A DNA stretch of 64,000 bases. It comes from Trematomus loennbergii (taxonomy: Eukaryota; Chordata; Actinopteri; Perciformes; Nototheniidae). Made by a program: the position numbers and the translations under genes. Of this stretch, positions 25,333 to 45,869 are shown in pieces (position 1 is the first letter of the stretch; the number at the start of each line of letters is the position of its first letter). The notes under the pieces were generated by a model. That model had not been told where the DNA came from and ran no database searches. It worked only from the letters and a program-made list of their open reading frames with translations. Location of the stretch: positions 41,219,300-41,283,299 of the forward strand of contig JAAOOA010000002.1 in assembly GCA_012861695.1 (NCBI GenBank). Direction: 5' to 3'.

Positions 25333-25455
25333 TCATCTCGGGTAGTGGCACTCCACTCCAATGACAGCGCTCTGGCTCCTCACGATGGGACTCCAGCCGG
25401 ACACTTTGGGGTTGTAGACCAGTGCAAAAGCATAAATGAAGGAATTCTCTCTCAT
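25333..25455 (-). CDS. zp3-like: ZP3-like gene, coding exon 2 (terminal as read)
   Basis: 40 codons plus TGA, in phase with exon 1, encoding the last ZP-N strands and cysteine 194 (GVECHYPR). The bases after the final arginine are ATGAGC, one transition away from a consensus GTGAGC donor. The stop therefore appears to arise from loss of a splice donor. Confidence 0.78.
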   Translation of the reverse strand: MRENSFIYAFALVYNPKVSGWSPIVRSQSAVIGVECHYPR

Positions 25456-26916
25456 CTAGAGAAGAAAGGGAACAATGGTTCACATTCATGGCTGAAAGTG
25501 TAATATAGTGGTGGAAGAGGTATTCATATCTGTTACTTAATACTCTGTTGGTAGTCAAATTCCTGCATTCAAAGTATAAGTAAATATACAAAAGTATGGC
25601 AAGGTCAGTGGTAACACAAGCTAACAAACGTTCATGTTTGTTCTACGACATAAAAACACATCGGTAAATACTGTGACTAAATGAGACTACTTAAAGTAAT
25701 CACGACAAAAAATTAGCCGCCTTTAGCTTAGCAGCGAGGACAAGAAGTCATGAGACTTTAATGTAGTTAGTTTATTTGATAATGACAAAAAAAAAAACTC
25801 AAAATAAGGGTTTATTTATCAAAACTTAAAAAGTAAAGTATACTTAAAGTATTACTATTACATTTACTATGCAGAATTGTTCTTTAAGAACATAATACAT
25901 GGATAATGAAAATGATGCATTAATGGTAACATTAGTCAGAGGTGGGAGAAGTATTCAGATCTTGTAGTTGAGTAAAAGTAGAAGTACCAGAGTGTAATAC
26001 TCTGTTACAAGTAAAAGTACTGCATTCAAACTGTTACTCAAGTAAAAGTACAAAAGTATTAGCATCAAAATATACTTAAAGTACCAAAGTACTCATTCTG
26101 TAGATTGGCCTTTTTAGAATAATATAAATCATATGTTTTGATTATAATTATTGATGGATTCATGCGTTTATCGCACCTGGTAAAGGTGCAGCTAGTTTGA
26201 ATGACTTTGTATACTGCAGGGTAGCTTGTGTATTTACTCCAGGTTTAACTAAAGTCTAATATAAGAGTTGATTATATTTCATGTTATTAATCCAAATGTG
26301 TAAAGTAACTAAAGGTTGTAGCGGGGTAGAAATACATACTTGAGTAAAGGTACTTAGTTACTTCCCATCTCTAAGAATAGTTTCAAACTGCCTCCGGTAA
26401 AGTGGACCTAATCAATACACTTTATGAATAAAAACGTCATACCACTAGTGTGCTGCCACAGCCGTGCAGCTCACTCTCAAAGGCGAGCACATGAGCCAAG
26501 TTGTCGACCTCAGTGCTGAACAACACGAGGGTGATCTCCTCCGGCTTTATCAGCCTGCCCCGGCCCAGCAGGTCCTGGCTCACCTCCACCTGGACCCTGC
26601 TCTCCCCACACCTCACTGCAATACGGTTGGTGTTCACCGGCTGCCTGGGTGAAAAGTTCACAGGGGCCTTTCTCACAGTTTCCACTGGATCCTTAGGAAA
26701 CCTCCAGGAGAGAGTTTGTTCTCCTGGCTGGATCTGCTCTGCCTGCAGGCTGTTAGTGTGCTGAACAGACTCCCTGGAGTGCTCTCTCTCAGGTTCTGGC
26801 TCTATTTCCATTTCAACTCCAAAGTAGGTTGGCCCGCTCAAACTCAGGAATCTAGCGCCACTAAGCCCGACACAGGCAAGAACAAAGCCAAACACCAAAA
26901 GCTGCCAGGAACCCAT
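25333..26916 (-). CDS. zp3-like: ZP3-like egg-coat protein, ZP-N half only (2 exons, 198 aa)
   Basis: Join of exons 26916-26443 and 25455-25333 on the minus strand. The intron has a GT donor (GTG|GTATGA) and a pyrimidine-rich AG acceptor (TTCTTCTCTAG). Residues 1-21 form a signal peptide. Residues 22-97 are an acidic, poorly conserved leader with repeated EPEP/E. Residues 98-198 match the ZP-N subdomain: VRCGESRVQVEVSQDL, FESELHGCGSTL, FIYAFALVYNP and GVECHYPR. ZP3 proteins are egg-envelope filament components of about 400 residues with ZP-N, ZP-C, a cleavage site and a C-terminal anchor. Here the frame ends with TGA immediately after CHYPR, where ZP3 genes normally continue into a third exon. 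The second ZP-N cysteine is missing. A possible poly(A) signal lies 85 bp after the stop. It is either a truncated secreted ZP-N protein or a gene inactivated by one donor mutation. Confidence 0.8.
25506..25660. mobile_element. Family A fragment in the ZP3-like intron
   Basis: AGTGGTGGAAGAGGTATTCA followed by TACTCTGTTGGTAGTCAAAT and TACAAAAGTATGGCAAGG matches family A in the orientation opposite to the 896-1431 copy. The 3' boundary is indistinct. Confidence 0.55.
25937..26372. mobile_element. Family A miniature transposon in the ZP3-like intron
   Basis: Starts CAGAGGTGGGAGAAGTATTC and ends TACTTAGTTACTTCCCATCTCT, the reverse orientation of the 896-1431 copy. The internal block TTTGTATACTGCAGGGTAGC matches that copy in reverse. 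It lies wholly within the single intron of the ZP3-like gene. Confidence 0.75.
26443..26916 (-). CDS. zp3-like: ZP3-like gene, coding exon 1
   Basis: 158 codons from ATG at 26914-26916, beginning with an MGSWQLLVFG hydrophobic signal peptide. It carries ZP-N cysteines at residues 103 and 153 and ends ...GCGSTLV at a GTATGA donor. The frame is open throughout. Confidence 0.82.
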
Positions 26917-27109
26917 TTTGTTAGAAACACAGAATTTCCTCTGCAGCTTTCTTAAGCATGAACACTGAAGCAGACAAAGGGAGGGAGGCCTCGGCTAATG
27001 AGCTGGAACTCTTTGCACCTGTGTGGATCTCACAGCTGCACCACCCTCACTAATTGGAGACAGGAAGTGCAATTAACAGAGGTGTGGAGCAGAAAATAGA
27101 CAATGAAAA

Positions 27110-27166
27110 GGCTTTGCACAGTGGCAGTATCTTAGCCTGTAAGGTTTATCCGAGGCATAATCATTT
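27110..27166 (+). pseudogene. U4 snRNA 5' fragment (pseudogene)
   Basis: GCTTTGCACAGTGGCAGTAT followed by TAGCC and GAGGTTTATCCGAGGC-like sequence (AAGGTTTATCCGAGGCATAA here) matches the 5' half of spliceosomal U4: the U6-pairing stem II region and the 5' stem-loop. The match stops after about 57 nt. The central region, 3' stem-loops and Sm site are absent, and no U-snRNA promoter element is evident upstream. A short run of A lies 20 bp downstream. This is a truncated retro-copy or a decayed copy, not a working gene. Confidence 0.8.
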
Positions 27167-27960
27167 TTCATCAATTACTTGGTGAAAAAAAAAAATAAGA
27201 CAAAGCTTAAGAATTTGATAGTTTTAAAAATGTATGAATCAAGTGGTTAAAATACCCATGTTTTCAGTACTGTTGTCATAGTGAGATTACTGTATGAATT
27301 TCCTTTTATTATATGTTACTTTGGACTTTTACTATATTTCATAACATATTGTAATTTAACTTTGACAGCTATAGTTACGGGTCACAGATTGTATGTACTA
27401 AACATGAGTGGATTTTAATATAATAGCACTACAACTAACCATTTACATTTTTTTAATCATCCAATTAATTGAATGTAATTCATTCTTGAGGTTATTCTCC
27501 AACTTTATCCAATGCTGAATTAATCCAAGATAAAAGTAATGTTTGAAATATTTTAAGATAATTCCATCATTTATCTTCTAGCTGTGTTTTTTGTGATAGT
27601 AATAGTTGTATTCCTTTACACTCATAAGCAAAATCCAAGTCTGTTTAATTCAGCAATTTGAAATGGAATGCAGCCACATCAGGTAATGTGGAGAACACAG
27701 ATGGAAACCAACCAAATGTTTGGGTAAAAATAAATAAAGTGTTGCTCTAGTAAACCCTGATGATTTCATGATATGTGTCAGTTAAATGAAGTTGTACTAA
27801 CAACATTAAGCCTCATTATAAAGATGTCCATTGCTGTGTGTTGCTTTATGGGACATCCTGCGGCTGTCTCTCCACAGGTTGCTCTCTTGTTCTCTGTTTA
27901 TCTTTGGTGACGGCACGTCGGAGGCCTGAAGGAACGCACCGTTTCAAGGTCGGGTGAGTG

Positions 27961-27974
27961 GTTACCATAGCAAC
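27961..27974. promoter_or_regulatory. Perfect X-box (RFX site)
   Basis: GTTACCATAGCAAC is an exact fit to the RFX X-box (GTNRCC, short spacer, RGYAAC). The surrounding 27850-28030 is GC-richer than its flanks, as for a promoter or conserved element. No adjoining gene could be assigned. Confidence 0.5.
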
Positions 27975-29460
27975 GGTACCTGAGAAATGAAAGTCATTCA
28001 AGGATTGCAGGACGCTGTGATTTACTGGAGGGTGAACTGGATTATGTGAAGGGGAAAGAGTCATTTTTCTCATAATACTTTATAATTATATCTTTTACTA
28101 AATACACAATATTTGTATGTTAGTTTGTTGTCAAAGCATGAGCAAAAAGTATCGGCTCTACTTGAATAATTTCTTCCAGTGTGAACCTATATGGAAGCCA
28201 AAGGTGGCCAATATTTTATGAATACATTTATAAAGTAAAATACATAACTGAGTTGTTTTTCCTATTCCCGACCTCGCACCTTTCAGGCTATCACAAGACA
28301 AAACATCATTTTTTTGGGGGTGGAAATCAGAAAAAATATATTTCTCTAACAATATTTTTAAGCATTAAATTGGAGTCTTGTTTCTATTCATATGGTAAAT
28401 ATATCTGCTTTTTTTCTCTCTTTACTAAAATCCACTGTGTTCACAAGAGTTGCTCTTTTTTCTGTCTGTCATTTGCGGTGTGAAATGTCTTTTTAGAACT
28501 TTATATATATATATTTATATACTGCAAACAGCTGTCTGTTGCTGCTGGAAACCACACTGATGAGTGGTTAGAGTGAATAAAAAGAGTCAATCTGCAGCCC
28601 TTAAAACCAAGACAACGATCTTAAAAAGCCAGAAATCTCTGTAGAACTGCAGACTACAGGTTCATCACTACAGCTGTAATATAAGAAATCCATTGTGAAA
28701 AATAAAACCTTGGAAAATGCAGCTTTAACACATTTCATTTGTATCTTAACAGTTACTACCAAAACAATGCAGATGTTAAATAGTGTGTAGTCCATGTGTC
28801 GTTTCCATATGAAAAACTGTTGATTTATGGTGTTTTCCATTTAATCCCATAGACACCTGTTTGATTTACACTCAGCTAGTGTTTACAATAAACTCTATAC
28901 TTTAGTTTTTTGTTGAATTTTTTACAGTAATGTCCATTTGTTTACTATTTGATCAAGCCTGTAACAAAAAGATGCTGTTATAATTCATGTTAAAAAAAAC
29001 ATATAACACAATAACATATTATTGCATAATGATCAACTATAAAAAGATGTATTATGGCATAGTGTCCTTAAATCCTTGAATGTACAATTGATATATAACA
29101 CAAGTAGGTGCATGCAAACCACTGCATCATTATAACTATTTTTACATATTTTGGTTATAAACCATAATGCATTGAGGGCCATTGCAGTTTTAGACCCCAT
29201 TCAAGTCAATACATTAAGCTCAATTTTTTTTGTATGTTAATTGCCATTTCTGTATTTAGAGCCACTATGCATTTCCCCCCAGAAATGCTTTCCATATTGT
29301 TTCATTACATATTTTGGAGGTCAACAGTCCATCAGGGAAAGTGGGTTGGGGGGGGGGGGGCAGCAGCATCATGTATAGCTACATTTCTCACCGCTGCCCC
29401 GGGAGAGCATGCCTGTCCCTGAATGACAATCAGGCTTATTGATGAACAGAGGGCATCAGG

Positions 29461-29474
29461 GTCACCATGGAAAC
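29461..29474. promoter_or_regulatory. X-box-like RFX site
   Basis: GTCACCATGGAAAC matches the common vertebrate RFX-type word with a weaker second half-site. It lies 90 bp after a run of twelve G residues and has no assigned target. Confidence 0.35.
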
Positions 29475-29723
29475 AAGAGCAGCAGGAGCCATTCCAGTCA
29501 GTGACCGTATTAAATCAGGCCCTCTCCTTTTTCAACCCTTTTTCATGGTCAAATTAAAACATTTGAAGAATTTTCACAGTGAGTAATGGAGTGTGTACAT
29601 GTTCTGCTTTGATGTTTTTGAAGCAAAAACAAATTCTGTGGATCTGTAAATAAATCACCTCCTAATCAAAATTAGCCACACTAGCCAAAAACTCGACTTC
29701 AAACCAGCTGAAGGTATCTGAAT

Positions 29724-29824
<101 letters not shown>

Positions 29825-30979
29825 AAAAGTCCATTACAAATGCATGCAAACATATGTTCACCTTCACGCCTCTTGAATTGATGTCAAGATTTCAAAGGTT
29901 CATCTTCAAAGGTGTAATCTTTGCATCATTCATGAGACATTAGAAAAAAGACAGGAGATAGGAGAAGCACTGCACCTCACATGTTTTACACTAAACCTGT
30001 ATGATTAGCAGAGTGAATGATGTGTGTGAAGGGATATCCTTTTCCAAAGGCGCAGTGTGGCTGAGGAATGGTTTTGGAAAGCTGACTGCCAGCAGAGATC
30101 AGTCAGCCAGCTGCCGGGCTGAAGGCTTTTTGGCACTCTGGTTTATGTGTAGAGGACACATGAAGGCAAGCCTCTGCAAAAGTAAACCTCACAGTCCAGC
30201 AGGAACAACGCACTGAAACTACGGCACAGTGTTCACAAGCTTCTCCTGCATGAGTCATCTGCAAAGAGAACATATCGCAACAGGTCAGGAAGCGGGAGTC
30301 CTGTCCAACCTGCTGATGTGGACAATAAAATGACAACCTGTGTCAGTCAGCTTCATCTAGGAATACAACTAGACTACATGCACTGGGGCATTTCCATAAG
30401 AGAAGATTTTTTCTTGTTTCTCTAAATAAAAACTCACTTATCCTATACTACTTGGAAAAACAGCAGTAGAAATTGATTTAATTAAGAGATAATAACCATG
30501 TGAACTATGGAATGCTAAACTTAACCATTGTATTTAAAAAAACATGTCCATATCTCTGACAATAGATTGGAAAAAGGGCAGAGGTTTACCAGACAAAACC
30601 TTTCACTTCGGGTAGAAATGAAACACTTGTATTCTCACCTGATGGATCCAAGGCTGTTCTTTATCATTGGTTCTGACCCCAGTGTGTACACCAGAGGATT
30701 TGTTGTGATGTGTGACTTTTCCTGATATCTCAAACCTGTAGGATCTGTAACAGCACGGACCATGTGCCTTGAGCAATGGCGGCCTGTAATTGAAACAAAT
30801 GAAGTGTCATTCAGTTCATTAGGACAGATCAGTCACAAATGACTGACATTGTGGTGATAAACTTACATGCAAATGACTGACAGGAAGATCTGATGTGCCA
30901 CATGCTTTTCCTCTTTTAGGCCTAAAAATGTAAACGTGCACTGGGGGTTGGCTTGTCAGGTAAAAAATATTAGCCATTA

Positions 30980-31445
30980 AAGGGGTGTAATGTAATCAAA
31001 TACATTTACTCAAGTACTGATGTATGATTCAGTGGTACCAGTTCTTTAATTGAGTATTTCGATGCTACTACATACTTCTAATCCATTACATTCTGAAAGC
31101 CAATATTTACCCTTTTACATTGCTATATTTATCTGACATCTGTAGTTACTAGTAACTTTTTTCAGATGATCAGCTAAATAAGATTATAAATAAACTGATA
31201 AATAAACTATGCGTTATTATGTTCATTTTCAGGTTCATGTTTGTATGTTGTGCCTCTTTTATGTCATGTCTCCATGCTTTAATGTTCAAAAAGCTCTTTA
31301 TTTGTCTCATACTGCCTGTGCTGCAGCAACTCTTTTCACCCTTTGTCTGAACCCAGAGCCCAGTCTGCTCTGATTGGTTAGCTGGCCGGTTTGTGATTGG
31401 TCAGCCATAAGAGCATAACATGGCATAACATATATTCAGCAGCAT
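30980..31445. mobile_element. Family A left part followed by family B half
   Basis: Family A (ATTTACTCAAGTACTGATG to ATTTATCTGACATCTGTAGT) runs to about 31200. Family B then follows from about 31208 (TTATGTTCATTTTCAGGTTC, GTTCAAAAAGCTCTTTAT, CCCAGTCTGCTCTGATTGGT). The right part of family A is absent, so the composite is truncated. Confidence 0.65.
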
Positions 31446-32682
31446 AATTCAAGTTATTCAAATGAGCTCCAAATTCACCCGTTGTTATGCACACTTCAAT
31501 GACTCAATTCTCTTGCAGCTATTTGAAAGTCTGAGTTCTTCATATACACTACAGATTACTGATCACCAAATATACACCCCCCTACCTGATTTAAAGCATT
31601 CTTGTTGTGTTACCATGCAGCACACATATTCCCAGATAGCACATTCAGAGTGAAAGGAGAGCTGCAATTGTGAAAGCGGTGCATTGTTTTCATATGGAGG
31701 TAATGGACTGGTGGCTCCAACAGATTTATTGTGCAGGCCCAGTCAACAGTGAAGCTCTTCTGCAGTTATGTAACAGTTATTTAGGCCTCCAGGAACTCAG
31801 TACGACTGCAGTGAGCCTGTTAGGCTGAAGCAGGCTGCTGAGAAGGCAGATGCTTCCTTTCGCTGGATCACAGGCTGAATGCCTGGATATCCCAGGACCT
31901 ATTAAGTGATAAATATGTCAGGGTAGAGCTCAGCAGAGCATCTCAGGATCAGGGAGAGCGTGATGCTAACGACCGCTAGCTTTAATGACTTCAAAGGCCT
32001 TGAATGCACTTTGGCCGAATAACGACGGGACTAGCACTTTATATTGATAAGTTATAACTGTCATATATCACCAATGCATATGTTTTACACGAAAAAAGAC
32101 GTACACTTTATCTTTGACTGTACAGTTACAATTTGTTATTAAGGATTGAAAGGATATATTTTAGAATTTCTCTTGTTTTGTGGTGGTACATTAAGTTATG
32201 ACATTCCTCTTATGTAGCTCTCTGCTGCCATCTAGCAGCCACATAGAGTAACTACACAGTATGCCTTTTTTATACTGAAACAGAACCAACTGTTTGGACA
32301 AAATCACATATTTCACCCTACAAAATATGTTGTTTGTGTATCATAAATTCCCCTCATATCTGAACATTTACAAATGAGTAAATGAGACGGCATTTAACAA
32401 CAGCAGAAGTATTTCAAAAGATCAGTTTACTCACTCATTATTATCCAAGTTACAGTTTAGGTTTGTTCACACAACAAAACAAAAATCACAAACTTGATCT
32501 AGTCTTTATTTTCTCTGTTGTCATTCTCTGAGGTAAACTAGGTACAGGTAGCGACCCCTTGTGTTCACTGTGGGAACGACTGTAAAAGGAAGAACAGTGC
32601 TTTTAGGATGGATTAAGTTGGGTTTTTGATACACTTGTAATGTCAGTTTGAGATAGCAATCTCACACTCTTACTACTTGGAT

Positions 32683-32720
32683 GCTGCTGCTGCTGTTGTT
32701 GTTGTTGTTGTTGTTGTTGT
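32683..32720. repeat. (TGC/TTG)n trinucleotide repeat
   Basis: TGCTGCTGCTG passing into a TTG repeat. Non-coding context. Confidence 0.95.
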
Positions 32721-33369
32721 AATAATATCTTGTCCAAGTTTATTATCCATTTCTCACTTTCATTTACTCTAGCTGTACGCCAGTCTGCTTTTTAAGGCAG
32801 GCAGCTATTTATTCGAAAAGAAAAAAACATTTTGCTGTGAAATGATCACTAATCCCATTTTTTTCTTTTCATGTTTAACTGCTTTGAAGAAAGAATGTTT
32901 TTCTCAATTTGATCCAAAGTATCATATCAGAAGCAGATGACTAATATTTAGCATATGTTTAAATCTGACCGAAACCCTCAGCAACACAAACTCCCACATT
33001 CACTCTCCATCTTTCTTTCTCTGTCATACAGTGGGTAAAACACAAAACAAAATGTCTCAAAGGTTACTTAAGATCGTTAGTGTTGATCCTTTTAAATAAA
33101 GAATATGTCACATTCATATGCAACACGTTAGACCATAATATAAATCAATAGAGTAGAAGAATCAATCTAGATGAGCAATTGCTCAGTTTAACATACAGCC
33201 TGCATTTATTAAACAAACAGACAACAATTCATCTCTTTTGACCCCATTACCCCAGTGAGACCCAATGTCCTTCCACTCATTCAACTGACTCAGTTGAAGA
33301 GGAATAAACCAAAAAGACCAAAAAAAACAATTAAGACCTCCGAAAATAAACAAATCAATAAATCAATGT

Positions 33370-33577
33370 TCATCTCCCCGGGTAGTGTATTTTCTGTGTT
33401 GGCTTGATAAGCTTATCTGATATTTGAGAGGAATGAATGGTGAGGTAGTCCTCTGCAGAAATAGTCCTCCTCAGCTCTTCCTCTGAAGTGGACCTCAAAA
33501 CTCTCCCTTTATATTTGATCTCATCAAAGAGCAGCTCCAATCTCCTCCCTGCTTGTTGGTGACTTTGGTGGTAGCTT
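33370..33577 (-). CDS. Unidentified possible terminal coding exon
   Basis: A minus-strand frame of about 68 codons ends in TGA at 33370. It is preceded by a possible acceptor (GATGTTCCTTGAG) after a pyrimidine-rich stretch. The product is charged and protein-like: RRLELLFDEIKYKGRVLR, then EEELRRTISAEDYLTIH. I do not recognise the family. It lies 720 bp beyond the ALDH3 stop on the same strand, but its sequence does not fit any ALDH3 segment. It could be a leftover exon of a lost or rearranged gene, or a chance frame. Confidence 0.25.
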
Positions 33578-33678
33578 CTCAAGGAACATCAGCAATGCAG
33601 TAAATAAAACCAACCCCTGCTCAAAGTCTCTCAGGCCTCCAGCTGACACTCACCCTCATTAACTAATCGGGCTCTTGT

Positions 33679-33702
33679 TCTCTCTCTCCCTCTCTCTCTC
33701 CC

Positions 33703-33747
<45 letters not shown>
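33679..33747. repeat. (TC)n microsatellite
   Basis: CT-rich run with occasional CCC interruptions. The Ser-Leu and Arg-Glu frames through it are artefacts. Confidence 0.95.
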
Positions 33748-33749
<2 letters not shown>

Positions 33750-34298
33750 TCTTCTTCTACCCCTGCAATTCAGACTCATTCCCCTCTCATAGCTCATAGC
33801 CCCAGCACTGCCCTCAATTGGAGCTGCTGCCTGTTGCAGGGTGAAAGAGACGACATTTAACTCACCCTCATGTTTCGGTATTTGAGTGGGATACAAATAT
33901 ATATAAAAAATTGTTTTATTAGCGAATAATGCTAAGTATTGCCTGAAAAAAAGATGTATAGAATTATAAATGGTGCTAAATAAAATGGAAGATGATAATA
34001 AAGAAATCTTTTATTCTGAAACAACAAGCAAAAAACATTTTTCATGAAAAAGTGAATGTTAACCTCTGATAATAAAGAATGCCGAGCAGGACACGTGTTG
34101 TTGGACTTTTTTAACATTACATGTCATTTAGCTGACGCTTTTAAGTGACTTATACAGTTAAAACCCGTAGACATAATGTGGGAGAAATGTGGGGTTAAGT
34201 ACCATGCCAAAGGACACTTGGACCTGTTGACTGCAGGAGGTGGGTATTGAACAACTGACCATCTGATTGGTTAAAACCCCTTCTCCTCGGGGACACAG

Positions 34299-43591
<9,293 letters not shown>

Positions 43592-43639
43592 ACACACAGC
43601 TGCAGCAAAGAGCCTGGGGAACTGCACACAGCAGGCTGT

Positions 43640-44281
43640 CTGTTGGGAAAATACAGAAACAACAGCGGTGACAGGCCAGTCTCCAGCCATGATCTTCTGT
43701 CAACGTGTTCTGATTTAACTTCAGTTTACTGTAAATCCAGCTGGGCCGGACAAAGACATTTTGAGGCCCAGAGTAAACACGTGTTTTAAACTAAAAGGTT
43801 ACCTACATTAAATACTACAAAGGAAAGTGATGAATGAGCACTTAACAGTCTTATTTCATCTCATAGTTAAAGTAAAAAAAACAAAACAAGTCTGTACTGT
43901 TAAACAGTCAAGATTATGCACTCTATATTTGCCACAAAACAACTAGTCAATGGATGTAATGCGCAAAACAATAAAACAAGGATAGCTGTAAGGAGATACT
44001 GGCTCTGGTAAAACATAACGTCTGCAGTAAAGGAGCTTTTAAAGGAAAGTAGGCTACAAATCAAAGTACAGCCATACAAAATATGTTGTCTCTAAACAAA
44101 CAATTTTCGTCTTTAAACACAAACAAAAAAGACTTCTGCTTTTATTTGATTTTATGCTAAAATTGAGTTATCTTTATCAAATGCTTAAATCCATACCATT
44201 GCACTGTTTTGAAAGTAAAAGCTATCATAAATAGTCTATAGAGGTAAAATTGTTATTTTCATCGGGTGTGTTGACTTCTTA
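43640..44281. other. Presumed ALDH3 5' UTR intron, no feature seen
   Basis: AT-rich sequence upstream of the acceptor at 43640. No upstream non-coding exon was identified with confidence. A possible donor (CTTTCAG|GTCAGA, minus strand) lies near 46478-46484, next to a GC-richer stretch, and could mark the first exon. Confidence 0.3.
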
Positions 44282-45697
44282 ACCGCGGTGAAGTTAGTTT
44301 TAGGTTGGATATTCGACGGACATTCGCGGACCCGCCAGCAGCGTCAGTTTCCCGGACCCGCCAGCAGCGTCAGTTTAACGGGGAGATCTTCTCCGCGAAA
44401 CGAGGCTTTCACTTAGGGACCATCAACAAATGACTTTTACAATTACACAAGAAAAATGTTCTTTTTAATAAATCGACAGCTTCTCCATCGTGTGAAGTGA
44501 AGCAAATTCACTCTAGAGCATACATTTATTGAACACACCTCTTTTTATTGCATTTTAATACTTTAAATACCTTTTATTAATATTTTTGATGGAAACATTT
44601 GCATATTTCTTCAATAACTGCTATGTAATCAGTGCTGGATCAAATAACTACACTTGCTGCATAGGACACACCTCTTTTTATTCCATTTATAATACTCTAA
44701 ATATTTTTATATTAATATTTTGATGGAAAAATGAGCTTATTGCTTCAATACCTTCCAGGTCATGTGACCTAATTACTCAAAATCAGTGCTGGGTCAAATA
44801 ACTACACTGGCTGCATAGGACACACTCTTGTTATTCCATTTTAATACTTTAAATAGTGTAGTTCTTTGAGCCAGCATTGATTTTGAGTGATTAGGTCACA
44901 TGACCTGGAAGGTATTGAAGAAATAAGCTAATTTTTCCATCAAAATATTAATATAAAAATATTTAGAGTATTAAAATGGAATAGAAAGAGGTGTGTCCTA
45001 AGCAGCAAGTGTAGTTCTTTGACCCAGCATTGATTTTGAGTGATTAGGTCACATGACCTGGAAGGTATTGAAGAAATAAGCTAATTTTTCCATCAAAAAT
45101 ATTAATATAAAATATTTAAAGTATTAAAATGCAATAAAAAGAGGTGTCATATGCAGCCAGTGTAGTTCTTTGAGCCAGCATTGATTTTGAGTGATTAGGT
45201 CACATGACCTGGAAGGTATTGAAGAAATAAGCTAATTTTTCCATCAAAATATTAATATAAAATATTTAAAGTTCTAAAATGGAATAAAAAGAGGTGTGTC
45301 CTATGCAGCCAGTGTAGTTCTTTGACCCAGCATTGATTTTGATTGATTAGGTCACATGACCTGGAAGGTATTGAAGAAATAAGCTAATTTTTCCATCAAA
45401 ATATTAATATAAAATATTTAAAGTATTAAAATGCAATAAAAAGAGGTGTGTTCAATAAATGTATGCTCTAGAGTGAATTTGCTTCACATTCACACGATCG
45501 AGAAGCTGTCGATTTTTTAAAAAGAACATTTTTCTTGTGTAATTGAAAAGTCATTTGTTGATGGTCTCTTAGTGAAAGCCTCGTTTCGCGCAGAAGATCT
45601 CCCCGTCGTAATGCAGCCAGCAGCAGGGGAAATGACGCTGCTGGCTGGTCCGCGAATGTCCGTCGAATATCCAACCTAAAACTAACTTCACCGCGGT
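44282..45697. mobile_element. Long-inverted-repeat (Mutator-like) element, 1.4 kb
   Basis: The arms run about 250 bp, beginning ACCGCGGTGAAGTTAG at the left and ending with its complement at the right. They pair through CGACGGACATTCGCGGAC, the GCAGCGTCA words and GAGTGAATTTGCTTCA. The element is flanked by a perfect 9-bp direct duplication GACTTCTTA (44273-44281 and 45698-45706). Long arms plus a 9-bp duplication are the hallmark of Mutator/MULE-type transposons. There is no transposase frame, so it is non-autonomous. The centre is a minisatellite, listed separately. It probably lies in the ALDH3 5' intron or promoter region. Confidence 0.85.
44520..45460. repeat. ~152-bp minisatellite with an orientation switch
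   Basis: Forward units start at 44855, 45008, 45159 and 45311 (AGTGTAGTTCTTTGA...), spacing 151-153 bp. To the left, about two units run in the opposite orientation (GGTCATGTGACCTAATTACT), so the array flips at about 44854. Each full unit carries GGTCACATGACC, a CACATG E-box in a near-palindrome, and ATATTAATATAAA. The array is confined within the inverted-repeat element. Confidence 0.9.
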
Positions 45698-45869
45698 GAC
45701 TTCTTAGCATAACTGCTGCCAATATATTTTCTGTTAACCCACTCGTGATTTAAGTTACACAAATAACATCTTGGATGGTTTAATCTTTACAAAGTAATCA
45801 TATTTTTATAGTTTTTCCTCAGTATTATGTGTCAAATTCTGAATTGTATAAAGTAAAAAAATACATCTG

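Noticed and set aside
25328..25627. 99-codon minus-strand frame over ZP exon 2
   Set aside because: Out of phase with the ZP3-like frame, which is supported by splice sites and homology.
33663..33896. Arg-Glu repeat frame
   Set aside because: Translation of the TC microsatellite.
44520..45460. CRISPR-like direct repeats
   Set aside because: Units of ~152 bp are contiguous with no unique spacers and lie in vertebrate DNA.
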